A stretch of DNA of 5,195 nt, taken from the NCBI GenBank assembly GCA_023132075.1, contig JAGLYT010000125.1:1-5195 (forward strand). The letters run 5' to 3'. The notes under the pieces are model-generated. The model ran no database searches. It worked only from the letters and a program-made list of their open reading frames with translations, and was not told where the DNA came from. The DNA is from JAGLHV01 sp023132075 [NCBI: bacterium] (lineage in GTDB: Bacteria; CBDUZB01; JAGLHV01). Of the stretch, positions 1 to 5,195 are shown in pieces (within the stretch, counting starts at the first letter, position 1; each line of letters begins with the position of its first letter). Both the position numbers and the translations under genes were made by a program.

Positions 1-107
1 ATTTATTTTTAGTTTTAAGTTTGGCCGTAGCAATTTATTTTATAGCGCTTTACTTATTGAAAGGAATTAGTAAGCAGGATATAATGGAATTAATGAATAA
101 AAAATAG
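1..107 (+). CDS. C-terminal end of a membrane protein, probably a polysaccharide/lipid flippase (partial)
   Basis: An open frame enters from the left edge (whole codons from base 3) and ends at TAG 105-107, giving 34 residues. The first two thirds are strongly hydrophobic (LFLVLSLAVAIYFIALYLL) and form one transmembrane helix. A short polar tail follows, with GISKQDIMELMNKK at the end. A last helix followed by a tail of the type G-[IL]-[ST]-K-x-D-[IL]-x-x-[LM] resembles the ends of MOP-superfamily flippases (Wzx or MurJ type), which move lipid-linked sugars across the inner membrane. The position directly upstream of lpxK and an O-antigen ligase suits such a role. Only the tail is visible, so the family call is an inference; an ABC transporter or another membrane protein is possible. 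The stop touches the likely true start region of lpxK, suggesting one operon. Confidence 0.5.
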   Translation, partial: LFLVLSLAVAIYFIALYLLKGISKQDIMELMNKK

Positions 108-190
108 AAAAATATTTTTTTGATTTATTTTGGCAAAAAGAAAAAAGTATATTTAATTTTTTTCTTTTTTTACCTTTATGGTTTCTGTCT

Positions 191-1255
191 TTGTTTTACG
201 GTGCTTTGGTAAAAGTGAGACTTTTTTTGTATAAAGCAGGTGTTTTTAAAAAGAAAAAGATAAAGTGTCTGGTAATTTCCGTGGGTAATATTGTTGTTGG
301 CGGTGTGGGTAAAACCCCGGCAGTAATGATGTTGGTGCGTATGTTTAGCCGGCAGGGGAAGAGGGTTGCAATATTAAGCAGGGGATATAAGAGTGGTTTT
401 TCCCGGTCGAAGAGTAAATCGAAGAAAGAAAAGAAAAATTTTCTGGTAGTTAGTGACGGCAAAAATATTATCTCTGATTCTCTCCAGTCCGGGGATGAAC
501 CTTATCTTTTAGCCGAAGCTTGTAGGAGTGTTCCGGTCATTATAGGGAAGGACAGATATGTTAGTGGGAAGTATGCTTTGGAAGAATATAGCAGCCAGGT
601 GCTTGTTCTGGACGATGCTTTTCAGCATCTGCCTTTGCATCGGGATTTAGATATTGTGATAATAGATGCCTTGCTTCCTTTCAGTAACGGGTATCTTCTT
701 CCCCGGGGAGGGTTAAGGGAGTATCCTTCCGGATTGAAAAGGGGGGATGTTTTTTTTATTACCCATACTGACCAGGTAAAGAAAGAAATATTGGAAAATA
801 CTATTGCTCAATTAAAGAAAATTAATCCGCATGCAGCAATAGTAAAAACTTTGCATCAACCGGTGGGAGTGTTATCTCTGGATTCTAAGCGAAGGGTAGA
901 GCAGGTAGACTTTCTTAAAGGAAAAGAAATATTAGCCTTGTGTAGTATTGGAAATCCTTTATCTTTTCGAAAAACACTGGAATCATTAGAGGCAAATATT
1001 GTTGATTTTATAAGTTTTTCCGATCATTATGTTTATGAAAAAAAACAGCTCGAAAAAATTTTAAAAGGAAGGGAGAACGGGATTATTGTAACCACCCAAA
1101 AGGATGAGGGAAAAATAAAACAACTTAAGCTGGATGAGAAATTAAAAGCAAATATTTTTGCTTTAGTAATTGAGTTGAAAACTATTGGTAATGAGGGAAA
1201 TTGGGATAAAAAAATACAGGAAAAAATGCAAAATTTTCTTGATAAGGATAAATAA
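191..1255 (+). CDS. lpxK: Tetraacyldisaccharide 4'-kinase (lipid A 4'-kinase LpxK)
   Basis: LpxK transfers the ATP gamma-phosphate to the 4' position of the tetraacyldisaccharide 1-phosphate, forming lipid IVA at the cytoplasmic face of the inner membrane. Numbering from TTG 191 (354 residues), the Walker A loop is VGNIVVGGVGKTP (31-43). LSRGY is at 62-66, GDEP at 101-104 (D102 matches the catalytic D99 of Aquifex LpxK), DDAFQH at 141-146, LLPRGGLRE at 169-177, SIGNP at 252-256, FSDHYVY at 276-282 (H279 matches Aquifex H261) and TTQKD at 301-305. A K/S-rich basic insert lies at about 71-83. TTG 191 is the first recognised-type start in the frame but lacks a Shine-Dalgarno. Conserved LpxK residues (including LPLWFLS) are encoded upstream, so the true start is probably near the ATA at 104, giving about 383 residues. 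The stop overlaps the next start by one base (TAATG). The family call is very secure; the start is not. Confidence 0.95.
   Translation: MFYGALVKVRLFLYKAGVFKKKKIKCLVISVGNIVVGGVGKTPAVMMLVRMFSRQGKRVAILSRGYKSGFSRSKSKSKKEKKNFLVVSDGKNIISDSLQSGDEPYLLAEACRSVPVIIGKDRYVSGKYALEEYSSQVLVLDDAFQHLPLHRDLDIVIIDALLPFSNGYLLPRGGLREYPSGLKRGDVFFITHTDQVKKEILENTIAQLKKINPHAAIVKTLHQPVGVLSLDSKRRVEQVDFLKGKEILALCSIGNPLSFRKTLESLEANIVDFISFSDHYVYEKKQLEKILKGRENGIIVTTQKDEGKIKQLKLDEKLKANIFALVIELKTIGNEGNWDKKIQEKMQNFLDKDK
1244..1248 (+). promoter_or_regulatory. Ribosome binding site of the glycosyltransferase gene
   Basis: AAGGA sits six bases before ATG 1255, inside the last codons of lpxK. Together with the TAATG stop/start overlap it points to translational coupling of the two genes. 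Confidence 0.7.
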
Positions 1256-2034
1256 TGAGTAATTTGAATAAAAAAAAATGCCGGATTTCTGCTTTGATTA
1301 TCACTAAAAATGAAGAAAAAAATATAGAAAGGTGCTTACAAAGTTTAGGCTGGCTTGATGAAATTATAATTCTTGACTCACAGAGTGAAGACAAGACGGT
1401 AGAAATTGCAAGAGGTTATACCGATAAGGTTTTTTCTGTTCAATGGCAGGGGTTTGCTAAAACAAAAAATATGGGAATTGAAAAAACAAGCGGAGAATGG
1501 ATTTTATGGATTGATGCTGATGAAGAGGTTTCTTCTTCTTTAGCGGAGGAAATGCATAATGCGATAAATCGGGACGGAGTTAACGGGTTTTATATTTTGA
1601 GACAGTCACAATTTTTAGGCAGATGGATAAAACATTGCGGATGGTATCCGGATTACGTATTAAGGTTGTTTAGAAAAGATGAAGGCAGGTTTGACGAAAG
1701 CAAACGGGTTCACGAAAGTATAATTTTAAACGGAAAATCAGCATATTTAAAAAATATTTTGTTCCATCGTCCGTATTTAGGTTTGAAAGATTATTTTAAT
1801 AAAGTCAATCGCTATACGAGTTTGTCTGCTGATGAAATGTGGGATAAAAATAAAAGGGCAAAATGGTATCATTTTTTTGTTTATCCGTTTATTGTTTTTT
1901 TTAAAAAATATATTTTTAAATTAGGAATATTAGATGGGCTGGAAGGATTTATTTTATGTGTTTTAAATGTTTTTTATGTCTTCAGTAAATATACAAAATT
2001 ATGGTGGAAAGAAAATGAAACAGATAGAAATTGA
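1255..2034 (+). CDS. Family 2 glycosyltransferase, WaaE/KdtX-like (LPS core)
   Basis: This 259-residue protein is an inverting GT-A-fold glycosyltransferase that should move a sugar from a nucleotide donor to a growing LPS core or other glycolipid at the cytosolic membrane face. The N-terminal strand and loop ISALIITKNEEKNIERCL (11-28) are typical of GT2. IILDSQSEDKT (38-48) forms the nucleotide-binding region, and WIDADEE (85-91) holds the metal-binding DxD-type motif. RVHE at 151-154 is shared with WaaE/KdtX beta-1,4-glucosyltransferases. The C-terminal part (about 204-246) is hydrophobic and aromatic-rich and probably sits against the membrane. Length matches the WaaE family (about 250-260). 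ATG 1255 has a good Shine-Dalgarno (AAGGA, 1244-1248), overlaps the lpxK stop by one base, and the 3' end overlaps the next gene by 20 bases. The fold and class are secure; donor and acceptor sugars cannot be read from the sequence. Confidence 0.88.
   Translation: MSNLNKKKCRISALIITKNEEKNIERCLQSLGWLDEIIILDSQSEDKTVEIARGYTDKVFSVQWQGFAKTKNMGIEKTSGEWILWIDADEEVSSSLAEEMHNAINRDGVNGFYILRQSQFLGRWIKHCGWYPDYVLRLFRKDEGRFDESKRVHESIILNGKSAYLKNILFHRPYLGLKDYFNKVNRYTSLSADEMWDKNKRAKWYHFFVYPFIVFFKKYIFKLGILDGLEGFILCVLNVFYVFSKYTKLWWKENETDRN
2006..2011 (+). promoter_or_regulatory. Ribosome binding site deciding the ligase-phosphatase start
   Basis: GGAAAG precedes ATG 2015 with GGA ending six bases before the start. 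The earlier in-frame ATG at 1967 has its nearest purine-rich stretch (GGAAGGA, 1941-1947) about 19 bases away, too far to serve it. Starting at 2015 also removes 16 residues that precede the natural N-terminus of the ligase. Confidence 0.6.
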
Positions 2035-3943
2035 AAATCGGCTGGATAAAGTAATATATGGTGGGTTAATTTTTTTGGCAGCGGTACTTCCCTTGCCCAT
2101 ACCTTGTATTAGCATCGTATCGGTTGTTTTACTATCAGCCTGGGTATGCAGAATGATTTTAACTAAAGGGGAAGGATTTAAGGCTTCGTCATTAATGATT
2201 CCTATATTTATTTTTTTAGGGATAACCTTTTTGTCTGTTGTTTTTTCCATCGATCTTGTAAGAAGCATTAAAGGGTTAAAGAGAGAATTATGGGTTTTGA
2301 TGTTTTTTTTGATGATTAGTAGTGTAAAAGATATTAAGCAATTAAAGAAAATGATTAAGTGGTTTGTTTTAGGAACATTTATTGTTTCTTTATTTGCTAT
2401 TTTTCAGTATATTCTGGGAATCAATCGTGTTGCGGATAAAATAGATGTTCCTTTTAAAATATTGTCTTGTTTGCCGAAAAAGATACTTCGGTTTTTAAGT
2501 TTGTATGACCAGAGGGTAACCGGCAGTCGTGATCATCCCATTAGTTTTGCCGAAGGATTAAGCATGGCTGGAATTTTAATCAGCAGCCTTTTTTTATTTG
2601 CTAAGGTTCATAAAAGAAAGAAAATATATTTAGGATTATGTCTATCGGTTTTATCCTTGAGTTTAATTTTTACTTATTCCCGTGGTGCATGGTTAGGAGC
2701 AATAGCGGGTTTGGTTTTTATTGAAATAATAGGAATTAGAAGTTTTTTCCCCTCCTCTTCCAGAATAAAAAAGATTTTATTGCCGGCAACACTAATTATG
2801 TTGATTTTTATTGTTTTTATATCCAGCGGGATAGCTTTTTTTAGAGGAGAAGCCAAATATTCAGCTTTCAGCAGGGCAAAGAATTTTTGTGATTCGGAGA
2901 GGATTTATATGTGGAAGAGCGGTTGGGAAATGTTTAAAGATTATCCTGTCATAGGGATTGGTTTGAAAAATGTTTCTTTGCTTTATCCTGCCTATAAAAA
3001 TCCTGCAGCAATTGTAGAAAGCCAGGGGCATTTACATAATAATTTTATTCAGATTGCCGCAGAGCGGGGAATATTGGGTTTGGCAGCATTTATAATTTTG
3101 TTGGGGGCATGTTTGAAAAAAGGTTTTGGTGTATACTTGAGAATATCCGAAACTAAAAGGTATGAAAAAGCGGTAGTTCTGGGTTGTTTGGGGGCAGTGG
3201 TAGCTTTTATTGTTTCGGGTTTAACGGAATATAACTATGGTGATTCGGAAATATTAGGGTTGTTTTGGTTTATGATGGGGATAATAGTTATAATTGGCAA
3301 TCAGGAACAATTACCGGCTCGAATGAGCGGTAGAAAAGAGAATAATAAAAAAACCGGGGTATTTCTGGATAGGGATGGAACGATTAATCAGGAAGGGGGG
3401 TATATTAATCATCAGGACAGGTTTAAGCTACTACCTCGTACGGCAGAAGCAATTAAGTTATTAAATCAGGAAGGAATTAAGATTATGGTGGCTACCAACC
3501 AGGCAGGTGTAGCCAGAGGTTATTTTAAAGAGAAAATGGTTAATGTTGTTCATCAAAAAATGCGTGATTTATTAGCTCAGGAGGGGGCTTATCCGGATGC
3601 TGTTTATTATTGTCCTCATCATCCTGACGTGGGGGAAGGGGATTATAAACTTGATTGTAATTGCCGTAAGCCTAAAACCGGAATGTTAGAAAAAGGAGAA
3701 AAAGAGTTTGGTCTGGATTTAAAACAATCCTTTATTGTGGGGGACAAAATTAGCGATATTAAATGGGGACATAAAGTAGGGGCTAAAAGTGTTATGGTTT
3801 TAACGGGTTATGGAAAGGGCGAGTATCAATACCAGAGGCAGGATTGGGATGAACAGCCGGATTTTATCGCTTCTGATTTATATGAGGCAGTAAAATGGAT
3901 AATAAGACAAATAAACAAGAGGGAAGAAATTGAACGACAATAA
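2015..3943 (+). CDS. Fusion: O-antigen ligase (WaaL/Wzy_C) + D,D-heptose 1,7-bisphosphate phosphatase (GmhB)
   Basis: This 642-residue protein has two parts. Residues 1-430 are a polytopic membrane protein with about 11-12 hydrophobic segments and O-antigen ligase/polymerase motifs: TYSRGAWLG (220-228), a long loop with MWKSGWEMFKDYPVIGIG (299-316), HLHNNFIQIAAERG (339-352) and GLTEYNYGDSE (402-412). Ligases of this type join polymer from an undecaprenyl carrier to lipid A-core on the periplasmic side. After a short polar linker (about 429-446) comes a HAD phosphatase: DRDGT (D452 nucleophile, D454), ATNQAGVARG (493-502), zinc ligands C533, H535, C548, C550, then RKP (551-553) and VGDKISD (575-581). 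Distances from D452 to C533 (81) and to K552 (100) equal those in E. coli GmhB. That domain removes the 7-phosphate of heptose 1,7-bisphosphate in the cytosol. Start ATG 2015 was chosen over ATG 1967 because only 2015 has a nearby Shine-Dalgarno. No stop or frame break separates the domains. Confidence 0.9.
   Translation: MKQIEIENRLDKVIYGGLIFLAAVLPLPIPCISIVSVVLLSAWVCRMILTKGEGFKASSLMIPIFIFLGITFLSVVFSIDLVRSIKGLKRELWVLMFFLMISSVKDIKQLKKMIKWFVLGTFIVSLFAIFQYILGINRVADKIDVPFKILSCLPKKILRFLSLYDQRVTGSRDHPISFAEGLSMAGILISSLFLFAKVHKRKKIYLGLCLSVLSLSLIFTYSRGAWLGAIAGLVFIEIIGIRSFFPSSSRIKKILLPATLIMLIFIVFISSGIAFFRGEAKYSAFSRAKNFCDSERIYMWKSGWEMFKDYPVIGIGLKNVSLLYPAYKNPAAIVESQGHLHNNFIQIAAERGILGLAAFIILLGACLKKGFGVYLRISETKRYEKAVVLGCLGAVVAFIVSGLTEYNYGDSEILGLFWFMMGIIVIIGNQEQLPARMSGRKENNKKTGVFLDRDGTINQEGGYINHQDRFKLLPRTAEAIKLLNQEGIKIMVATNQAGVARGYFKEKMVNVVHQKMRDLLAQEGAYPDAVYYCPHHPDVGEGDYKLDCNCRKPKTGMLEKGEKEFGLDLKQSFIVGDKISDIKWGHKVGAKSVMVLTGYGKGEYQYQRQDWDEQPDFIASDLYEAVKWIIRQINKREEIERQ
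3323..3943 (+). other. gmhB: GmhB-like phosphatase domain within the fusion protein
   Basis: This marks the part of the fusion that would be a stand-alone gmhB in most genomes (residues 437-642, about 206 residues; E. coli GmhB is about 190). An in-frame ATG at 3323 lies just before the domain and could act as an internal start. The bases ahead of it (CCGGCTCGA) contain no Shine-Dalgarno at a workable distance; the only AGGA is 16-17 bases upstream. The domain carries every catalytic and zinc-binding residue of the family, so it should be active whether it is made as a fusion or separately. Confidence 0.7.
3919..3926 (+). promoter_or_regulatory. Strong ribosome binding site supporting a TTG start
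   Basis: GAGGGAAG ends three bases before TTG 3930, with the GGGA core at about five bases spacing. No ATG or GTG start fits the kinase frame nearby, and the PfkB N-terminal strand begins some 20 residues later, so this site fixes the start at the TTG. It lies inside the 3' end of the upstream gene. Confidence 0.7.
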
Positions 3944-4931
3944 AAGGGAACAATTGAAAAAAATATTAAATAATTTTAATAAAAAGAAGATATTAGTTCT
4001 GGGAGATTTAATCGGCGATGAATATATTTATGGGAAAACTACCCGTATCTCCCGTGAAGCACCTGTTTTAATTTTAAAATTTGAATCGAGAGAGGTTATT
4101 TTAGGCGGGGGAGCAAATTCGGTTAATAATATTTGGTCTTTAGGAGGGAAAGTTTTTCCTGTGGGAGTAGTAGGTAAAGATAATATTGGAAGTAGTTTAT
4201 TGCAAATAATGAAAGATAAAAAAATAAATACAGCAGGTGTTTTTATAGATAAAATAGATCCTACTATTACTAAAACACGGATAATGGCAGGGGGCTATCA
4301 TACGGCAAAGCAGCAGGTTATTCGAGTAGATAAAGAAATAAGCAATAAACTTAGCCGTAGCATAGAGGATAAGATTTTAAATTTTTTAAAAATAAAAATT
4401 CCGCAAATAAATGCTATTTTAATTTCGGACTATGGGGGAGTAGTTACTCCCCGGATAATAAAGTGGTTAATTCCTTATGCTAAGAAGCTAAATAAACCTG
4501 TAGTTGTTGATTCCCGTTTTAGGGTATTGGATTTTAAGGGTGTTTCTTTGGTTACTCCTAATGAAACAGAAGCGGGTCCTTCTTTAGGTATAAAAATTAA
4601 GGATAAACAATCGTTACTTTATGCCGGAGAAAAATTGTTGTCCGATTTAGGTTGTAAGGGGGTTCTAATTACCAGAGGGAAAGAAGGAATGAGTTTGTTT
4701 GAGAAAGATGGAAAAGTGATTCATATACCTATTGTTGGTTCGGATGAGCCGGTAGATGTTACTGGGGCAGGGGATACGGTAGCCAGTTGTATCACTTTGG
4801 CTTTAGCCAGTGGAGCCAGTTTTAGGGATGCGGCTTATTTATCAAACTATGCGGCAGGACAAGTAGTGATGAAGAGAGGAACCGCGGTAGTAACGGTTGG
4901 GGAAATTTCAGATTGTCTGGAAAGTAACTGA
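3930..4931 (+). CDS. hldA: Heptose 7-phosphate kinase, PfkB family (HldA / HldE domain I type)
   Basis: This 333-residue PfkB/ribokinase-fold kinase probably phosphorylates D-glycero-beta-D-manno-heptose 7-phosphate at C1, producing the substrate of the GmhB domain encoded just upstream. Visible motifs are VLGDLIGDEYIYG (23-35), RISREAPV (39-46; RISPEAPV in E. coli HldE), GGGANSVNN (59-67), PTITKTRI (111-118), SDYGGVVTP (166-174), TPNETEA (209-215) and DVTGAGDT (276-283), with D282 as catalytic base. It stops where HldE domain I ends, so the nucleotidyltransferase must be encoded elsewhere. Differences from E. coli HldE include a five-residue longer GGYHTAK stretch (121-127) and DSRFR (194-198) in place of DPKG. 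The start is TTG 3930, supported by a strong Shine-Dalgarno (GAGGGAAG, 3919-3926), with a 14-base overlap with the upstream gene. Kinase fold is certain; the heptose substrate is likely from context, and another sugar phosphate is possible. Confidence 0.88.
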   Translation: MNDNKREQLKKILNNFNKKKILVLGDLIGDEYIYGKTTRISREAPVLILKFESREVILGGGANSVNNIWSLGGKVFPVGVVGKDNIGSSLLQIMKDKKINTAGVFIDKIDPTITKTRIMAGGYHTAKQQVIRVDKEISNKLSRSIEDKILNFLKIKIPQINAILISDYGGVVTPRIIKWLIPYAKKLNKPVVVDSRFRVLDFKGVSLVTPNETEAGPSLGIKIKDKQSLLYAGEKLLSDLGCKGVLITRGKEGMSLFEKDGKVIHIPIVGSDEPVDVTGAGDTVASCITLALASGASFRDAAYLSNYAAGQVVMKRGTAVVTVGEISDCLESN

Positions 4932-4950
4932 CGGTGGATAATATCAATAA

Positions 4951-4988
4951 TAGTCATAAGTAGCCATACAATAGTCAAAAAGTAGTCA
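4951..4988. repeat. Four TAGYCA hexamers spaced by one helical turn
   Basis: TAGTCA at 4951, TAGCCA at 4961, TAGTCA at 4972 and TAGTCA at 4983 start 10, 11 and 11 bases apart. They can also be read as two copies of a roughly 21-base unit (4950-4970 and 4971-4991) that diverges in its second half. One-turn spacing puts all copies on the same DNA face, as in arrays bound by a repeated protein. It could equally be a decayed minisatellite. Confidence 0.55.
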
Positions 4989-4993
4989 AAAAT

Positions 4994-5030
4994 TGTAAAC
5001 GATGTCCCCGGTTTAAAATGTAAACCATGT
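4994..5030. repeat. 12-base direct repeat TGTAAACSATGT with embedded hairpin
   Basis: TGTAAACGATGT (4994-5005) recurs as TGTAAACCATGT (5019-5030), an 11 of 12 match at a 25-base period. Between and overlapping them, GGTTTA (5010-5015) and TAAACC (5021-5026) form a six-pair stem with a five-base loop. Repeated short motifs with partial inverted symmetry are common at insertion-sequence ends, and this may be such an end. No transposase is present in the window to confirm it. Confidence 0.5.
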
Positions 5031-5089
5031 TTGTGTTGCACAGGATTTGTGATTATTTGTGACAATTGTATTTATAAGCCAGGAGTTTG

Positions 5090-5120
5090 CCTGTCCGCCA
5101 GTCTGTAAGGCGGGAGCAGG
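5090..5120. repeat. GC-rich hairpin
   Basis: CCGCC (5095-5099) pairs with GGCGG (5109-5113) across a nine-base loop, and the flanking CCTG (5090-5093) and CAGG (5117-5120) can extend the stem past a small asymmetric internal loop (T against GAG). It stands out against the AT-rich genes. Neither strand has a T-run after the stem, so I do not call it an intrinsic terminator. It could be part of a dispersed palindromic repeat. Confidence 0.45.
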
Positions 5121-5195
5121 GAAAATAAAGGTAAAACATGTTTTTCTCGCTTACGCATAATTTTACCCTGCGGGCACGCAAAAACAAGCTAAAAA

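Larger units (their letters stand above)
4932..5195. other. Non-coding region after the operon, rich in short repeats
   Basis: No convincing gene is visible on either strand in these 264 bases. The base make-up changes along the stretch: AT-rich with repeated TAGYCA hexamers at 4951-4988, then a 12-base direct repeat (4994-5030), then GC-richer sequence with a hairpin at 5090-5120 and a further inverted repeat up to 5170. I see no classical hairpin plus T-run terminator close behind the kinase stop at 4931, and no convincing promoter pair. The patchwork suggests an accessory or mobile-element edge, which is an inference. Confidence 0.6.

Noticed and set aside
93-107. ATG 93 with GGA upstream as the lpxK start
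   Set aside because: It is in the upstream protein's frame and meets TAG at 105. A seventh A in the run would place it in the lpxK frame but would also remove the upstream stop and fuse both proteins, which is less plausible than a non-canonical start.
196-462. Minus-strand open frame inside lpxK
   Set aside because: It is fully antisense to conserved LpxK codons including the Walker A loop and has no family resemblance.
1967-2014. Earlier ATG for the ligase-phosphatase gene
   Set aside because: No Shine-Dalgarno within range, and it would add 16 residues that merely read the upstream gene in another frame.
2674-2856. Minus-strand open frame inside the ligase
   Set aside because: It is antisense to the conserved TYSRGAWLG region and membrane helices; it arises from the skewed base use of hydrophobic codons.
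4950-5030. CRISPR-like array
   Set aside because: The repeats are only 6-12 bases long, with 10-25 base periods and no spacers of normal length; no cas gene is present.
4847-5065. Minus-strand open frame of 72 codons overlapping the kinase 3' end and the repeat region
   Set aside because: It is antisense to a secure gene for part of its length, crosses the repeat array, shows no recognisable motif, and its composition follows the non-coding bases.
5036-5078. Promoter with TTGCAC or TTGTGA as -35 and TATTTA-like -10
   Set aside because: Spacing and match are weak in AT-rich DNA and no gene start is visible to the right, so it cannot be supported.
5090-5125. Intrinsic terminator of the operon
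   Set aside because: The hairpin lies about 160 bases beyond the last stop and is not followed by a T-run on either strand.

Overview
The window is a compact, AT-rich stretch from a Gram-negative (diderm) bacterium and belongs to a lipopolysaccharide (LPS) assembly operon. All supported genes lie on the + strand and nearly abut or overlap. In order they are: the last 34 codons of a membrane protein, probably a polysaccharide flippase (1-107); lpxK, lipid A 4'-kinase (191-1255, probably starting further upstream); a WaaE/KdtX-like family 2 glycosyltransferase (1255-2034); a 642-residue protein joining an O-antigen ligase (WaaL/Wzy_C type) to a complete GmhB heptose-bisphosphate phosphatase (2015-3943); and a PfkB-family heptose-7-phosphate kinase of the HldA / HldE-domain-I type (3930-4931). 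The taxon cannot be fixed from the sequence. The strong AT bias, short overlaps, TTG/non-canonical starts and family variants would fit a little-studied diderm phylum such as Omnitrophota or Elusimicrobiota, but that is a guess.

The genes form one pathway set. LpxK finishes the lipid A anchor. The kinase converts heptose 7-phosphate to the 1,7-bisphosphate and the GmhB domain removes the 7-phosphate, giving the precursor of the nucleotide-activated heptose used in the inner core. The glycosyltransferase probably adds a core sugar, and the ligase joins polymer to lipid A-core in the periplasm. GmhA, the nucleotidyltransferase (HldC or HldE domain II) and the epimerase HldD are not in the window.

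The most unusual element is the ligase-phosphatase fusion: an integral membrane polymer ligase and a soluble cytosolic sugar-phosphate phosphatase in one uninterrupted reading frame, each with its expected motifs. Secondary points are the lack of a canonical start codon for the conserved N-terminus of LpxK, and a heptose kinase that differs from E. coli HldE at a recognisable sugar-kinase motif.

The last 264 bases (4932-5195) hold no convincing gene. They contain a helically spaced array of TAGYCA hexamers, a 12-base direct repeat with an embedded hairpin, a GC-rich hairpin and a further inverted repeat. This looks like an accessory or mobile-element-derived boundary rather than a plain operon end.
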